DNA of 64,000 bases from CCMP332 sp040218795 (GCA_040218795.1 JAVJQT010000003.1:62001-126000); one strand, 5' to 3'. Positions 8,697 to 17,940 are shown, counted from the first letter of the stretch. Made by a program: numbers and translations. Notes: a model not told the origin generated them from the sequence alone.

Positions 8697-9089
8697 TTAA
8701 TAAACGCGACATAAAATCTCGCCACCCAAATTCTCTCGAACTGCGTGCTTGTCTGTCATAATACCTTTAGAGGTTGATAAAATTGCAATTCCAAGACCGT
8801 TCAAAACTCTTGGCATTTTATCAACACTTGTATACTGTCTTAAACCAGGGGTACTTACCCTTTCAATATTTGTTATTGCAGATCTTTTCGTAACAGGATT
8901 GTACTTTAAAGCCATTTTCAGGACTTTTTTATACCCTTCACCCTCTTCCTTGAAATTCTGTATATAACCGTTTTCCAAAAGAACTTTTGCTATTTCCACT
9001 TTCATTTTAGAAGATGGAACTTCAAGAATCCTATGATTCGCACCTATGGCGTTTCGTACCCTCGTTAAAAAATCTGCAATTGAATCCAT
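8697..9089 (-). CDS. rpsH: Ribosomal protein S8
   Basis: S8 is a core 16S rRNA binder and, in other bacteria, the autogenous regulator of the spc operon. It has 130 residues: DSIADFLTRVRNAIGANHRI at the start and STSKGIMTDKHAVRENLGGE near the end. It is preceded by the only sizeable gap (68 bp) inside the S10-spc run, which holds a consensus promoter box and a leader hairpin, so it can be the first gene of its own transcript. Confidence 0.98.
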   Translation of the reverse strand: MDSIADFLTRVRNAIGANHRILEVPSSKMKVEIAKVLLENGYIQNFKEEGEGYKKVLKMALKYNPVTKRSAITNIERVSTPGLRQYTSVDKMPRVLNGLGIAILSTSKGIMTDKHAVRENLGGEILCRVY

Positions 9090-9105
9090 TTTAACAAAAA
9101 ATTAA

Positions 9106-9128
9106 CAGCCCCCAAAAAATTCGGGCTG
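9106..9128 (-). promoter_or_regulatory. Inverted repeat in the rpsH leader
   Basis: On the minus strand CAGCCC pairs with GGGCTG (6 bp) around an 11-nt A/T/G loop. It begins directly after the -7 box at 9129-9136 and ends 17 bases before the rpsH ATG, so it would form at the extreme 5' end of that transcript. There is no U-tract, so it is not a terminator. A regulatory or RNA-protecting role is inference. Confidence 0.5.
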
Positions 9129-9136
9129 CAAAGATA
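9129..9136 (-). promoter_or_regulatory. Bacteroidota -7 promoter box for rpsH (internal to the spc run)
   Basis: The minus strand reads TATCTTTG, an exact match to TAnnTTTG, followed by CAGCCC. The expected TSS is a few bases downstream, about 30 nt before the rpsH ATG. No clear TTG is seen at the -33 spacing; the upstream region is nearly pure A/T instead. Confidence 0.6.
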
Positions 9137-9157
9137 AAAAATTATATTTTAAAAATA

Positions 9158-9427
9158 TTACCAGCTAGCTTTTGTTATACCGGGAATTTTCCCATCCGAA
9201 GCCATCTCTCTAAAGGTCACTCTGTTAATGCCAAATTTTCTCATATATCCTTTAGGTCTACCGGTGATTAAACACCTGTTATGCAACCTAACCGGACTTG
9301 AGTTTTTCGGCAACTTATCAAGACCTTGCCAATCACCGGCTTCTTTTAAAGCCTTTCTCTTTTCGGCATAGCGCTCAACAAGTCTTTGTCTTTTTCGCTC
9401 TCTGGCAATTACTGCTTTTCTAGCCAT
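9158..9427 (-). CDS. rpsN: Ribosomal protein S14 (zinc-free form)
   Basis: S14 of the 30S head. It has 89 residues with SPVRLHNRCLITGRPKGYMR and FGINRVTFREMASDGKIPGI. Only one cysteine is present, so this is the longer C- paralogue without the zinc ribbon of the 61-aa form. It follows rplE by 2 bp. It is the last gene before the rpsH promoter region. Confidence 0.98.
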   Translation of the reverse strand: MARKAVIARERKRQRLVERYAEKRKALKEAGDWQGLDKLPKNSSPVRLHNRCLITGRPKGYMRKFGINRVTFREMASDGKIPGITKASW

Positions 9428-9429
9428 AA

Positions 9430-9981
9430 TTAGTTTTTATTTTGAAAAGGCATTCCAAACGCCTTTAGTAATTCATAACTTTCTTCATCAGTATCTGCGG
9501 ATGTCACAAAAGTGATATTCATCCCACTGATTTTATTCACCTTATCAATGCTTATTTCAGGAAAAATAATTTGCTCCTTAATTCCAAGCGTATAATTACC
9601 TCTTCCATCAAATCCTTTGTCATTCACTCCTCTAAAGTCTCTTACCCTTGGAAGTGATACGGACATCAATCTGTCAAGGAATTCATACATTTTCGCCCCT
9701 CTCAAAGTAACTTTTGCTCCAATAGGCATTCCTTCTCTTAACTTAAAGTTAGAAACGGACTTTTTTGCAATTGTCATTACTGCTTTTTGACCAGTAATCA
9801 TGGTAAGTTCTTCAACACCAGCTTCCAGGGCTTTCTTATCAGATACTCCTTCACCAATACCTTTATTGATAGCAATTTTCTTGAGTTTAGGGACTTGCAT
9901 TCCTGAAGTATATTTAAACTTATCCTTCAGTACAGGTACAATCTCCTCTTTATACTTGTTAAATAATCTTGGACTATTCAT
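9430..9981 (-). CDS. rplE: Ribosomal protein L5
   Basis: L5 binds 5S rRNA and contacts the P-site tRNA. It has 183 residues with VPKLKKIAINKGIGEGVSDK, the glutamine/lysine segment ITGQKAVMTIAKKSVSNFKL and the C-terminal GMNITFVTSADTDEE. The start overlaps the rplX end by 8 bp. Confidence 0.98.
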   Translation of the reverse strand: MNSPRLFNKYKEEIVPVLKDKFKYTSGMQVPKLKKIAINKGIGEGVSDKKALEAGVEELTMITGQKAVMTIAKKSVSNFKLREGMPIGAKVTLRGAKMYEFLDRLMSVSLPRVRDFRGVNDKGFDGRGNYTLGIKEQIIFPEISIDKVNKISGMNITFVTSADTDEESYELLKAFGMPFQNKN

Positions 9982-10297
9982 CTTTTATAAATTCACCAGT
10001 TGTTTTAGAATACCTCTGCAATTTACCTTTGTCGTTAAGCTTTCTACCCACTCTGCTTGGGTTTCCCGCATCATCAAGTAACATTACATTGCTTATATTG
10101 ATAGGTGCTTCTTTTTCAATAATTCCACCATTAGGGCTTTCCGCCGAAGGTTTGGTGTGTTTTGATACCATTCTTACGCCTTCGATAATTACCCTATTCT
10201 TATTTCTTTCAACAAGAAGAACTCTTCCGGTTTTGCCTTTATCATTACCGGCAATCACCTTTACATTATCTCCTTTTCTTAACTTAATCTTTGTCAT
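9974..10297 (-). CDS. rplX: Ribosomal protein L24
   Basis: L24 initiates 50S assembly. It has 107 residues and a KOW motif at about 8-35 (GDNVKVIAGNDKGKTGRVL), then RVIIEGVRMVSKHTKPSAES. It shares its last 8 bp with rplE. Confidence 0.98.
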   Translation of the reverse strand: MTKIKLRKGDNVKVIAGNDKGKTGRVLLVERNKNRVIIEGVRMVSKHTKPSAESPNGGIIEKEAPINISNVMLLDDAGNPSRVGRKLNDKGKLQRYSKTTGEFIKDE

Positions 10298-10307
10298 AAC
10301 AATATCT

Positions 10308-10676
10308 TTATACGACTTCAGGAGCCAACGAAACTATTTTCATAAATTGCTTTTCCCTCAACTCTCTAGCCACAGGTCCAAAAATCCTTGTACCTCTTGG
10401 TTCGTTCAAATTGGTAATTAATACCGCAGCATTCTCCTCGAACCTGATATAAGAACCATCAGATCTTCTAACTTCTTTTTTGGTTCTCACTACAACAGCA
10501 CGGGAAACAGTTCCTTTTTTCATTGAACTTGAGGAAAGTGCATTTTTGACGGTAACAACTATTTGATCGCCAACAGAAGCATATCTTTTTTTAGTACCAC
10601 CTAAAACACGAATGCAGAGCACTTCTTTTGCTCCGCTATTATCAGCAACCGCTAATCTACTCTCTTGTTGTACCAT
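10308..10676 (-). CDS. rplN: Ribosomal protein L14
   Basis: L14 sits at the subunit interface (bridge B8). It has 122 residues: VQQESRLAVADNSGAKEVLC, then GTVSRAVVVRTKKEVRRSDG and the end MKIVSLAPEVV. Its ATG overlaps the rpsQ stop by one base. Confidence 0.98.
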   Translation of the reverse strand: MVQQESRLAVADNSGAKEVLCIRVLGGTKKRYASVGDQIVVTVKNALSSSSMKKGTVSRAVVVRTKKEVRRSDGSYIRFEENAAVLITNLNEPRGTRIFGPVARELREKQFMKIVSLAPEVV

Positions 10677-10936
10677 TATTTTGCTCTTTCTATAATTTCA
10701 ACCATTCTCCACCTTTTAGTTTTACTTAAAGGTCGAGTCTCAGCAATTCGCACCGTATCCCCAGGCTTACAGTCGTTTTTCTCATCGTGAGCAGTAAATT
10801 TTTTACTTTTCTTGACGAACTTACCGTAGATCGGGTGCTTAATTTTTCTTTCTACTTCAACGACAATGGATTTCTCCATTTTGTCGCTTACTACTTTACC
10901 TACTCTTTCTTTTCTAAGATTTCTTTCCATTGCCAT
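10676..10936 (-). CDS. rpsQ: Ribosomal protein S17
   Basis: S17 is a primary 16S rRNA binder with an OB fold. It has 86 residues: RNLRKERVGKVVSDKMEKSI, then HPIYGKFVKKSKKFTAHDE and ETRPLSKTKRWRMVEI. Two in-frame ATGs lie two codons apart (10936 and 10930). Either gives an overlap of about 20 bp with the end of rpmC, longer than other overlaps in this operon. Confidence 0.97.
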   Translation of the reverse strand: MAMERNLRKERVGKVVSDKMEKSIVVEVERKIKHPIYGKFVKKSKKFTAHDEKNDCKPGDTVRIAETRPLSKTKRWRMVEIIERAK

Positions 10937-11132
10937 TTATTTCAGCAAGTTCTCTTGCGTGTAATTCAGTTTTCAGTCTGGCCAAAATCCTTCTGGTTTG
11001 ACGAATTTTCATTGGATTCTCAATAGGAGAAATTGCATGAGAAAATTTCAACTTTTGAAGCATACCTTGTTCTCCAGCGATCATCTCATTGATCTCTTCT
11101 ACTGTCATTCCTTTTATATCTTTTGCGTCCAT
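10914..11132 (-). CDS. rpmC: Ribosomal protein L29
   Basis: L29 lies at the polypeptide exit tunnel. It has 72 residues: helical hairpin DIKGMTVEEINEMIAGEQGM, then NPMKIRQTRRILARLKTELH. It is a few residues longer than usual (62-68) because the tail ELAEINGNGKKS runs into the rpsQ start. Confidence 0.97.
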   Translation of the reverse strand: MDAKDIKGMTVEEINEMIAGEQGMLQKLKFSHAISPIENPMKIRQTRRILARLKTELHARELAEINGNGKKS

Positions 11133-11134
11133 CT

Positions 11135-11557
11135 TTATTGAGGTATATGATCTCTACGTACGACAAATTTAGTTTTAACCGGAAGTTTTTGAGCGCCAAG
11201 ACGCATTGCTTCCTGAGCCAATTCCTGGCCAACTCCACCAATTTCAAACATGATAGTTCCAGGTTTCACAACAGCGACCCAGTATTCGGGGGCACCCTTA
11301 CCTTTTCCCATTCGAACTTCGGCAGGCTTTTTGGTTATAGGCTTATCCGGAAAAATTCGAATCCACACCTGACCTTCTCTTTTTAGATATCTCGTTATAG
11401 ATATCCTGGCTGCTTCTATCTGGCGACTAGTGATAAATCCCGGTTCAAGCGATTTAAGACCAAAGGCACCAAATGCCAAAGTAAATCCTCTTCCGGCAAT
11501 ACCTTTAACTCTGCCTTTCTGCTTTTTTCTAAACTTAGTTCGTTTCGGTTGTAACAT
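11135..11557 (-). CDS. rplP: Ribosomal protein L16
   Basis: L16 organises the A site and peptidyl-transferase region of the 50S. It has 140 residues: MLQPKRTKFRKKQKGRVKGI, then GFITSRQIEAARISITRYLK and RMGKGKGAPEYWVAVVKPG, all canonical. Starts 12 bp after rpsC and ends 2 bp before rpmC. Confidence 0.98.
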   Translation of the reverse strand: MLQPKRTKFRKKQKGRVKGIAGRGFTLAFGAFGLKSLEPGFITSRQIEAARISITRYLKREGQVWIRIFPDKPITKKPAEVRMGKGKGAPEYWVAVVKPGTIMFEIGGVGQELAQEAMRLGAQKLPVKTKFVVRRDHIPQ

Positions 11558-11569
11558 CTTTTACCGATT

Positions 11570-12292
11570 TTATTTTTTTCTTCTTTTAGATTCTCTTTTA
11601 CCTGGTCTTCCACCACCTCCGCCGCTTTGAGTACTACCCATACCGACATTTGGAGAAAGATCGCGTTTGCCATAGATCTCTCCTTTAAAAATCCATACTT
11701 TAATACCGATTTTCCCATATACCGTTTCTGCTTCTGAAACTGCATAATCAATATCAGCTCTTAATGTATGTAATGGAGTTCTACCTTCTTTATACATTTC
11801 GGTTCTTGCCATTTCAGCACCACCCAAACGTCCGGCAACTTTTATTTTAATTCCTTCAGCTCCAACACGCATTGCAGATGCAATTGCCTGTTTCATCGCT
11901 CTTCTATGTGAAATTCTTCCTTTTAGTTGTTGTGCAATACCATCTCCAACTAATTTGGCATCAAGTTCTGGTCTTTTAATCTCAAAAATGTTAATCTGAA
12001 CATCCTTACCTGAGATTTTTTTCAATTCTTCCTTAAGCCTGTCAACTTCTGCTCCACCTTTACCGATAACTACTCCGGGTCTGGCTGTATGAACAGTTAT
12101 TGTGATTCTTTTAATTGTTCTTTCAATAATGATTTTTGAAATACCACCTTTAGGAATTCTGGCTAAAATATACTCGCGGATTTTCTCATCTTCTACCAAC
12201 TTACTGGCAAAGCTTTTACCACCATACCAATTGGATTCCCATCCTCTTACAAGCCCTAATCGAAATGCTACCGGATTAACTTTCTGTCCCAT
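11570..12292 (-). CDS. rpsC: Ribosomal protein S3
   Basis: S3 lines the mRNA entry channel. It has 240 residues: MGQKVNPVAFRLGLVRGWES, a KH domain at about 40-110 (RPGVVIGKGGAEVDRLKEEL) and the C-terminal domain GAEGIKIKVAGRLGGAEMAR. It ends with a glycine-rich and basic tail (QSGGGGGRPGKRESKRRKK). Its ATG overlaps the rplV stop. Confidence 0.98.
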   Translation of the reverse strand: MGQKVNPVAFRLGLVRGWESNWYGGKSFASKLVEDEKIREYILARIPKGGISKIIIERTIKRITITVHTARPGVVIGKGGAEVDRLKEELKKISGKDVQINIFEIKRPELDAKLVGDGIAQQLKGRISHRRAMKQAIASAMRVGAEGIKIKVAGRLGGAEMARTEMYKEGRTPLHTLRADIDYAVSEAETVYGKIGIKVWIFKGEIYGKRDLSPNVGMGSTQSGGGGGRPGKRESKRRKK

Positions 12293-12699
12293 TATTTCTT
12301 AGTTTCTTTTTTTTCTTTTTGATCGGCCTCTTCTTTTACCACCTCTTCAGCTACAGCTACACTTGGTTCCAACTTAATAGTGATATGACTGGATCTTTTT
12401 CTAATTCTGTGCGCTCTTCCCTGAGGTGCCGGTTGAATTCTTTTAAGCATTCGCGCACCATCAACAAAAATTTCTTTGATATATAAATCAGCCTCTTCGA
12501 CATCCATGTCCTCATATTTATTGGACCAGTTTGAGATTGCAGAAAGCAAAAGTTTTTCCATATAAGGAGATCCTGCTTTTGAGTCAAACTGAAGAACGCC
12601 TAAGGCATAATTCACCTTCTGACCTCTGATAAGGTCTGCTATCATCCTCATTTTTCGAGGCGCGATAGGGAAGTTTCGTAATTTTGCTACTGCTTCCAT
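12292..12699 (-). CDS. rplV: Ribosomal protein L22
   Basis: L22 lines the exit tunnel; its beta hairpin is a site of macrolide resistance. It has 135 residues: IAPRKMRMIADLIRGQKVNY, the hairpin MLKRIQPAPQGRAHRIRKRS and HITIKLEP. A short acidic/lysine tail (VVKEEADQKEKKETKK) beyond the normal end of about 112 is a smaller version of the tail on L17. Confidence 0.98.
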   Translation of the reverse strand: MEAVAKLRNFPIAPRKMRMIADLIRGQKVNYALGVLQFDSKAGSPYMEKLLLSAISNWSNKYEDMDVEEADLYIKEIFVDGARMLKRIQPAPQGRAHRIRKRSSHITIKLEPSVAVAEEVVKEEADQKEKKETKK

Positions 12700-12978
12700 T
12701 TATCTTTTTGCTTTATCTTTTTTACCTGCATGACCTCTGAAGTTTCTGGTTGGGGCAAATTCGCCCATTTTATGTCCTACCATATTTTCAGTTACATACA
12801 CCGGTATAAATTTATTTCCATTGTGTACCGCAAATGTATGACCTACGAAATCCGGAGAAATCATAGAACGTCTGGACCAAGTCTTAATTACAGACTTTTT
12901 ACCAGACTCATTCATTGCTTCAACTTTCTTCTCTACCCTGAAATCTATATAGGGTCCTTTTTTTAATGATCTTGCCAT
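12700..12978 (-). CDS. rpsS: Ribosomal protein S19
   Basis: S19 of the 30S head. It has 92 residues: MARSLKKGPYIDFRVEKKVE, SRRSMISPDFVGHTFAVHNG and LGEF-type ending GEFAPTRNFRGHAGKKDKAK. It abuts rplV and lies 3 bp after rplB. Confidence 0.98.
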   Translation of the reverse strand: MARSLKKGPYIDFRVEKKVEAMNESGKKSVIKTWSRRSMISPDFVGHTFAVHNGNKFIPVYVTENMVGHKMGEFAPTRNFRGHAGKKDKAKR

Positions 12979-12981
12979 TAA

Positions 12982-13809
<828 letters not shown>

Positions 13810-13815
13810 TTCTTA

Positions 13816-14103
13816 TTAGATTTCGCTGTAAAAATCAATTATCTCACCTTCTGCGACAGTGACAATCGCTTTCTTATAAGAAGGAGTTCTTCCTGAAATA
13901 ATCTGCGATTTAGTATATCTTGTTTTAGGTTTGCTGGAAGTGAGAATGGTATTAACTTTTATTACATTAACACCATACATTTGCTCCACTGCTCTCTTTA
14001 TCTCAACCTTATTTGCCTTTTTATCAACGACGAAAGCGTATTTATCTTTCTCGTTCAGGTCGGTCATTTTTTCGGTTACTATGGGTTTCTTTAATACGCT
14101 CAT
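13816..14103 (-). CDS. rplW: Ribosomal protein L23
   Basis: L23 is the docking site for trigger factor and SRP at the tunnel exit. It has 95 residues: VLKKPIVTEKMTDLNEKDKY, then KVEIKRAVEQMYGVNVIKVN and an extended basic loop. Follows rplD by 1 bp. Confidence 0.98.
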   Translation of the reverse strand: MSVLKKPIVTEKMTDLNEKDKYAFVVDKKANKVEIKRAVEQMYGVNVIKVNTILTSSKPKTRYTKSQIISGRTPSYKKAIVTVAEGEIIDFYSEI

Positions 14104-14104
14104 C

Positions 14105-14731
14105 TTAATTAATATTTTCAGCTATCGCCTTAAGACCTGATTCTGTGAAAATCAATGAATTACAATTCATCAAAGTATAAGTAGTTACCTCAGATGCAGG
14201 AATTACCTTTGTATTAGGAATATTTCTTGATGATTTGAAAAGATTTAGATCACTCTTTTCAGTAATAATCAGTGATTTGGAATCTGATTTACCAAGATTG
14301 TTAAGGATATTAATAAAATCCTTGGTTTTTGGTTGCTTGAGTGTAAAGTCTTCAAGGATTGTAATACCCTTATCTTTTGCTTTTTGGCTCAATACAGACT
14401 TTTTCGCTAAAATTCTCTCTTTTTTGTTAAGCTTAAAACCATAATTCCTCGGCCTTGGGCCGAAAACAGTACCTCCACCTTTTAGAATAGGCGATTTAAT
14501 ACTACCCTGACGCGCCGTACCTGTACCTTTTTGACGTTTTAGTTTTCGTGTTGATCCGGTAATTTCAGCTCTTTCTTTCGATTTTGCTGTTCCTTGTCTT
14601 TGGTTATTCAGGTAATTTTTAACGGCAAGATATACAACGTGCTCATTTGGCTCAATCTGGAATACTTCCTTGGCCAATTCTGCCTGTTTACCTGTTTCTT
14701 TACCTTCGATATTGTAGATTGGTAATTTCAT
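14105..14731 (-). CDS. rplD: Ribosomal protein L4
   Basis: L4 lines the exit tunnel and in gamma-proteobacteria also represses the S10 operon. It has 208 residues from the ATG at 14731 (MKLPIYNIEGKETGK), which starts 1 bp after the rplC stop. A TTG four codons upstream would overlap rplC and is not favoured. The loop KRQKGTGTARQGSIKSPIL and FGPRPRNYGFKLNKKE are canonical. Confidence 0.97.
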   Translation of the reverse strand: MKLPIYNIEGKETGKQAELAKEVFQIEPNEHVVYLAVKNYLNNQRQGTAKSKERAEITGSTRKLKRQKGTGTARQGSIKSPILKGGGTVFGPRPRNYGFKLNKKERILAKKSVLSQKAKDKGITILEDFTLKQPKTKDFINILNNLGKSDSKSLIITEKSDLNLFKSSRNIPNTKVIPASEVTTYTLMNCNSLIFTESGLKAIAENIN

Positions 14732-14732
14732 C

Positions 14733-15347
14733 TTATTTCTCAATAATTACGAATGAATTATTTACTCCCGGAATTGATCCACTGATGACCATCAAATTTT
14801 TCTCGGGCATTATTTTTAATACTCTTAGGTTTTGAACTTTTGTTCTGTCATTACCCATTCGACCGGCCATTCTCAGACCTTTAAAAACTCTGGCAGGATA
14901 AGAAGCTCCACCTATTGAACCAGGTGCCCTCAATCTGTTGTGCTGACCGTGGGTAGATTGACCTACTCCACCAAAACCATGTCTCTTAACTACGCCTTGA
15001 AAACCCTTTCCTTTAGATATGCCAACAACATCAACAAATTCTCCTTCTTCAAAGACTTTATCGGGAGTCACTTCATCACCCAATTTCCATTCATTCTCTG
15101 GTAGAAATTCTGCCAGCTTACTTTTTGGTGTTGTCTTGGCTTTTTTGAAATGTCCAAGTAATGCATTGGGCGTATTTTTTTCTTTGCGCTCACCAAAAGC
15201 AAGTTGAATAGCTTCATAGCCATCCTTTTCTTTGGTTCGCACCTGAGTGACCACGCAAGGACCGGCCTCTATTATCGTACAAGCAACGTTTTTACCGTCT
15301 TCGAACATGCTTGTCATCCCTATTTTTTTCCCAATTATTCCTGACAT
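14733..15347 (-). CDS. rplC: Ribosomal protein L3
   Basis: L3 is an early-assembly protein near the peptidyl-transferase centre. It has 204 residues: GIIGKKIGMTSMFEDGKNVA, and the conserved loop FGGVGQSTHGQHNRLRAPGS with the target of Gln methylation. It is the first gene of the long S10-spc-alpha transcript here, because rpsJ lies upstream behind a terminator. Its leader of about 45 nt carries a small hairpin. Confidence 0.98.
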   Translation of the reverse strand: MSGIIGKKIGMTSMFEDGKNVACTIIEAGPCVVTQVRTKEKDGYEAIQLAFGERKEKNTPNALLGHFKKAKTTPKSKLAEFLPENEWKLGDEVTPDKVFEEGEFVDVVGISKGKGFQGVVKRHGFGGVGQSTHGQHNRLRAPGSIGGASYPARVFKGLRMAGRMGNDRTKVQNLRVLKIMPEKNLMVISGSIPGVNNSFVIIEK

Positions 15348-15376
15348 TATCTTTATTCTTTTAACTAGCCCACTGG

Positions 15377-15391
15377 CTTTTTCGCAAAAAG
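15377..15391 (-). promoter_or_regulatory. Small hairpin in the rplC leader
   Basis: CTTTTT and AAAAAG pair around a 3-nt loop, a few bases downstream of the inferred start of transcription of the rplC operon. It has no U-tract, so it is not a terminator; its role is unknown. Confidence 0.35.
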
Positions 15392-15396
15392 GACTG

Positions 15397-15404
15397 CAAA
15401 GTTA
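15397..15404 (-). promoter_or_regulatory. Promoter -7 box for the S10-spc-alpha run (rplC onward)
   Basis: The minus strand reads TAACTTTG, an exact TAnnTTTG, followed by CAGTCC. A TTTG lies 18 bp upstream, close to the -33 spacing. It sits between the rpsJ terminator and rplC, where a promoter is needed. Confidence 0.75.
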
Positions 15405-15433
15405 GCGTTTTTAATAATATTTCAAAAGGCATC

Positions 15434-15471
15434 ATAAAAAAAAGAGAGACCGATTCGCAACCGACCTCTCT
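15434..15471 (-). terminator. Terminator after rpsJ (end of the str transcript)
   Basis: On the minus-strand RNA a 12-bp stem forms with three G-U pairs (AGAGAGGUCGGU against AUCGGUCUCUCU, loop UGCGA; 15443-15471), followed by eight U. On the plus strand the stem is broken, so the terminator is directional for rpsL-rpsG-fusA-rpsJ. Confidence 0.87.
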
Positions 15472-15491
15472 TTTTTTAAAATGCAAAGATT

Positions 15492-15797
15492 TTATACTTT
15501 TATTTCAACCTCAACTCCACTTGGAAGCTCAAGTTTCATTAGTGCATCTACAGTTTTTGTACTGGTTGAATAAATATCAACAAGTCTTTTATAAGTACAA
15601 AGCTGAAATTGCTCTCTTGACTCCTTGTTTACATGAGGTGATCTCAAAACAGTAAAGATTTCCTTTACAGTTGGCAAAGGAATCGGGCCACTTACTACGG
15701 CTCCGGTAGACTTTACCGCTCTTACAATCTTCTCTGAAGATTTATCGACCAAATTGTGATCGTATGATTTGAGCTTAATTCTGATTTTCTGATTCAT
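15492..15797 (-). CDS. rpsJ: Ribosomal protein S10
   Basis: S10 of the 30S head, and in other bacteria the NusB/NusE antitermination partner. It has 101 residues from the ATG at 15797 (MNQKIRIKLKSYDHNLVDKS). The open frame upstream overlaps fusA and is not S10-like. Core segments TGAVVSGPIPLPTVKEIFTV and RSPHVNKESREQFQ are present. It lies 10 bp behind fusA and is cut off from rplC by a terminator, so it belongs to the str transcript. Confidence 0.97.
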   Translation of the reverse strand: MNQKIRIKLKSYDHNLVDKSSEKIVRAVKSTGAVVSGPIPLPTVKEIFTVLRSPHVNKESREQFQLCTYKRLVDIYSTSTKTVDALMKLELPSGVEVEIKV

Positions 15798-15807
15798 GTT
15801 TATAAAT

Positions 15808-17940
15808 TTAAGCGAGAGCTCCTTTTTCGGATGCAATTACTTCTTCTGCAATATTTTGTGGTACGAAATCATAATGTGAGAATGTAAGAGATGCAGATGC
15901 TCGACCTGAAGTAAGTGTTCTTAAATCTGTTACATAACCAAATAATTCACTAAGAGGCACATCTCCTTTTATTATTTGTGCACCACCTTTTGAATCCATT
16001 CCTTTCATAATACCCCTTCTTTTATTCAGGTCTCCTGTTACAGATCCTGTAAACTCATCGGGGGTTACCACTTCCACTGCCATGATCGGCTCCATTAATC
16101 TCGGGCGACAATTTTTAGCTGCTGCTTTAAAACCAAGTTTTGCCGCAACTTCAAATGACAATGCATCTGAATCCACATCGTGGAAAGAACCGTGGTATAA
16201 TCTCACTTTCAAAGAATCAATTGGATATCCTGCGAGAATACCATTCTTCATTGCTTCTTTAAATCCTTTTTCTACAGATGGAATAAATTCTCTAGGAATT
16301 GAACCACCTACAATTTCGTTAACAAATTGCAAACCTTCTTTCTTTTCGTCATCCGCTGGGCCAATTTCAAATACGATATCTGCAAATTTACCTCTACCAC
16401 CGGTTTGCTTCTTGTATACTTCTTTATGTTCTGTACTCGAAGTCAATGCCTCTTTATAAGCAACTTGTGGAGCACCCTGATTGATTTCAACTTTAAATTC
16501 ACGCTTCAATCGGTCGATGATAATTTCAAGGTGAAGTTCACCCATACCTTTAAGTACGGTTTGCCCCGTTTCGTGATTTGTCTCTACTACAAGTGTAGGA
16601 TCTTCTTCAACAAGTTTTGAAATTGCCACACCGAGTTTATCTACATCTGCCTGTTTTTTAGGTTCGATGGCATAACCAATTACCGGTTCCGGGAATGACA
16701 TTTCTTCAAGAATAATTTTCTTTTTCTCGTCACTTAAAGTATCACCGGTTTTAATGTCCTTAAATCCAACGGCTGCACAAATATCTCCTGCTTCTACAAA
16801 ATCAATCGGATTTTGCTTGTTGGAGTGCATTTGCATTAGCCTTGAAATTCTTTCTTTCTTTTGAGTCCTATTATTGAAAACGTATGAACCAGCATCCAGT
16901 CTTCCGGAATAAACTCTCATAAAGCAGAGTCTACCCACGAAAGGATCAGTCATAATTTTAAAGGCCAAAGCAGAGAATGGTTCGCTAGCTTCCGGTTTTC
17001 TTTTTTCTTCCTGCTCCGTATCCGGATTTGTTCCTATAACAGGAGGTAATTCCATCGGAGAAGGCAAATAAGAAATAACAGCATCCAATAGAGCCTGAAC
17101 TCCTTTATTTTTAAATGCCGATCCGCAAAGAACCGGAGAAAAAGACATATCAATTACTGCTTTTCTCACAGCTGCCATAACTTCTTCAGCTGTTATAGAA
17201 TCGGGATCTTCATCAAATTTCATGAAGAGTTCCTCATCGTAAAGCGCAACGTTTTCGATTAATTCAGTTCTCCATTGTAGGACATCTTCTTTTAGGTCTT
17301 CAGGTATGTCAACTACTTTATAGGTCATTCCAAGATCTTCATCATTCCAAATTACGGCCTTGTTTAATACCAGGTCAACAACTCCTTTAAACGAATCTTC
17401 TGCTCCTATTGGAACCTGAAGTGGAACCGGGTTTGCACCTAATTTCTCTTTAATTTCTTTTACAACATTGAAGAAATCGGCCCCTACTCTATCCATTTTG
17501 TTAACAAAACAGATTCTTGGAACGCGATATTTATCGGCCTGTCGCCAAACAGTCTCCGATTGTGGTTCAACTCCGGATACTGCACAGAATAGCGCAACAG
17601 CACCATCAAGCACACGCAAAGAACGCTCAACTTCAACTGTAAAGTCAACGTGTCCGGGCGTATCAATAATATTAACCTTGTAATCCTCAGTCTCAGCCGT
17701 AGCCTGTCCCTGTTGGGTTGGGTATTTCCAGAAAGTAGTAGTAGCAGCACTGGTAATTGTAATTCCTCTTTCCTGCTCCTGCTCCATCCAGTCCATGGTA
17801 GCAGCACCATCGTGCACTTCACCAATTTTATGAGTTAGACCGGTATAGTACAATACTCTTTCTGTAGTGGTTGTTTTTCCGGCATCAATGTGAGCCATGA
17901 TACCGATATTTCTCGTATGTTTTAAATCGACTTTAGCCAT
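15808..17940 (-). CDS. fusA: Elongation factor G
   Basis: EF-G drives ribosome translocation and recycling with GTP. The 710 residues carry the G domain (P-loop AHIDAGKTTTTE near residue 20, switch RGITITSAATT, DTPGH, NKMD), domain II, and domains III-V. Domain IV includes the loop AYKEALTSS and the tip region. This is the canonical str-operon EF-G, next to rpsG and rpsL. Confidence 0.98.
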   Translation of the reverse strand: MAKVDLKHTRNIGIMAHIDAGKTTTTERVLYYTGLTHKIGEVHDGAATMDWMEQEQERGITITSAATTTFWKYPTQQGQATAETEDYKVNIIDTPGHVDFTVEVERSLRVLDGAVALFCAVSGVEPQSETVWRQADKYRVPRICFVNKMDRVGADFFNVVKEIKEKLGANPVPLQVPIGAEDSFKGVVDLVLNKAVIWNDEDLGMTYKVVDIPEDLKEDVLQWRTELIENVALYDEELFMKFDEDPDSITAEEVMAAVRKAVIDMSFSPVLCGSAFKNKGVQALLDAVISYLPSPMELPPVIGTNPDTEQEEKRKPEASEPFSALAFKIMTDPFVGRLCFMRVYSGRLDAGSYVFNNRTQKKERISRLMQMHSNKQNPIDFVEAGDICAAVGFKDIKTGDTLSDEKKKIILEEMSFPEPVIGYAIEPKKQADVDKLGVAISKLVEEDPTLVVETNHETGQTVLKGMGELHLEIIIDRLKREFKVEINQGAPQVAYKEALTSSTEHKEVYKKQTGGRGKFADIVFEIGPADDEKKEGLQFVNEIVGGSIPREFIPSVEKGFKEAMKNGILAGYPIDSLKVRLYHGSFHDVDSDALSFEVAAKLGFKAAAKNCRPRLMEPIMAVEVVTPDEFTGSVTGDLNKRRGIMKGMDSKGGAQIIKGDVPLSELFGYVTDLRTLTSGRASASLTFSHYDFVPQNIAEEVIASEKGALA

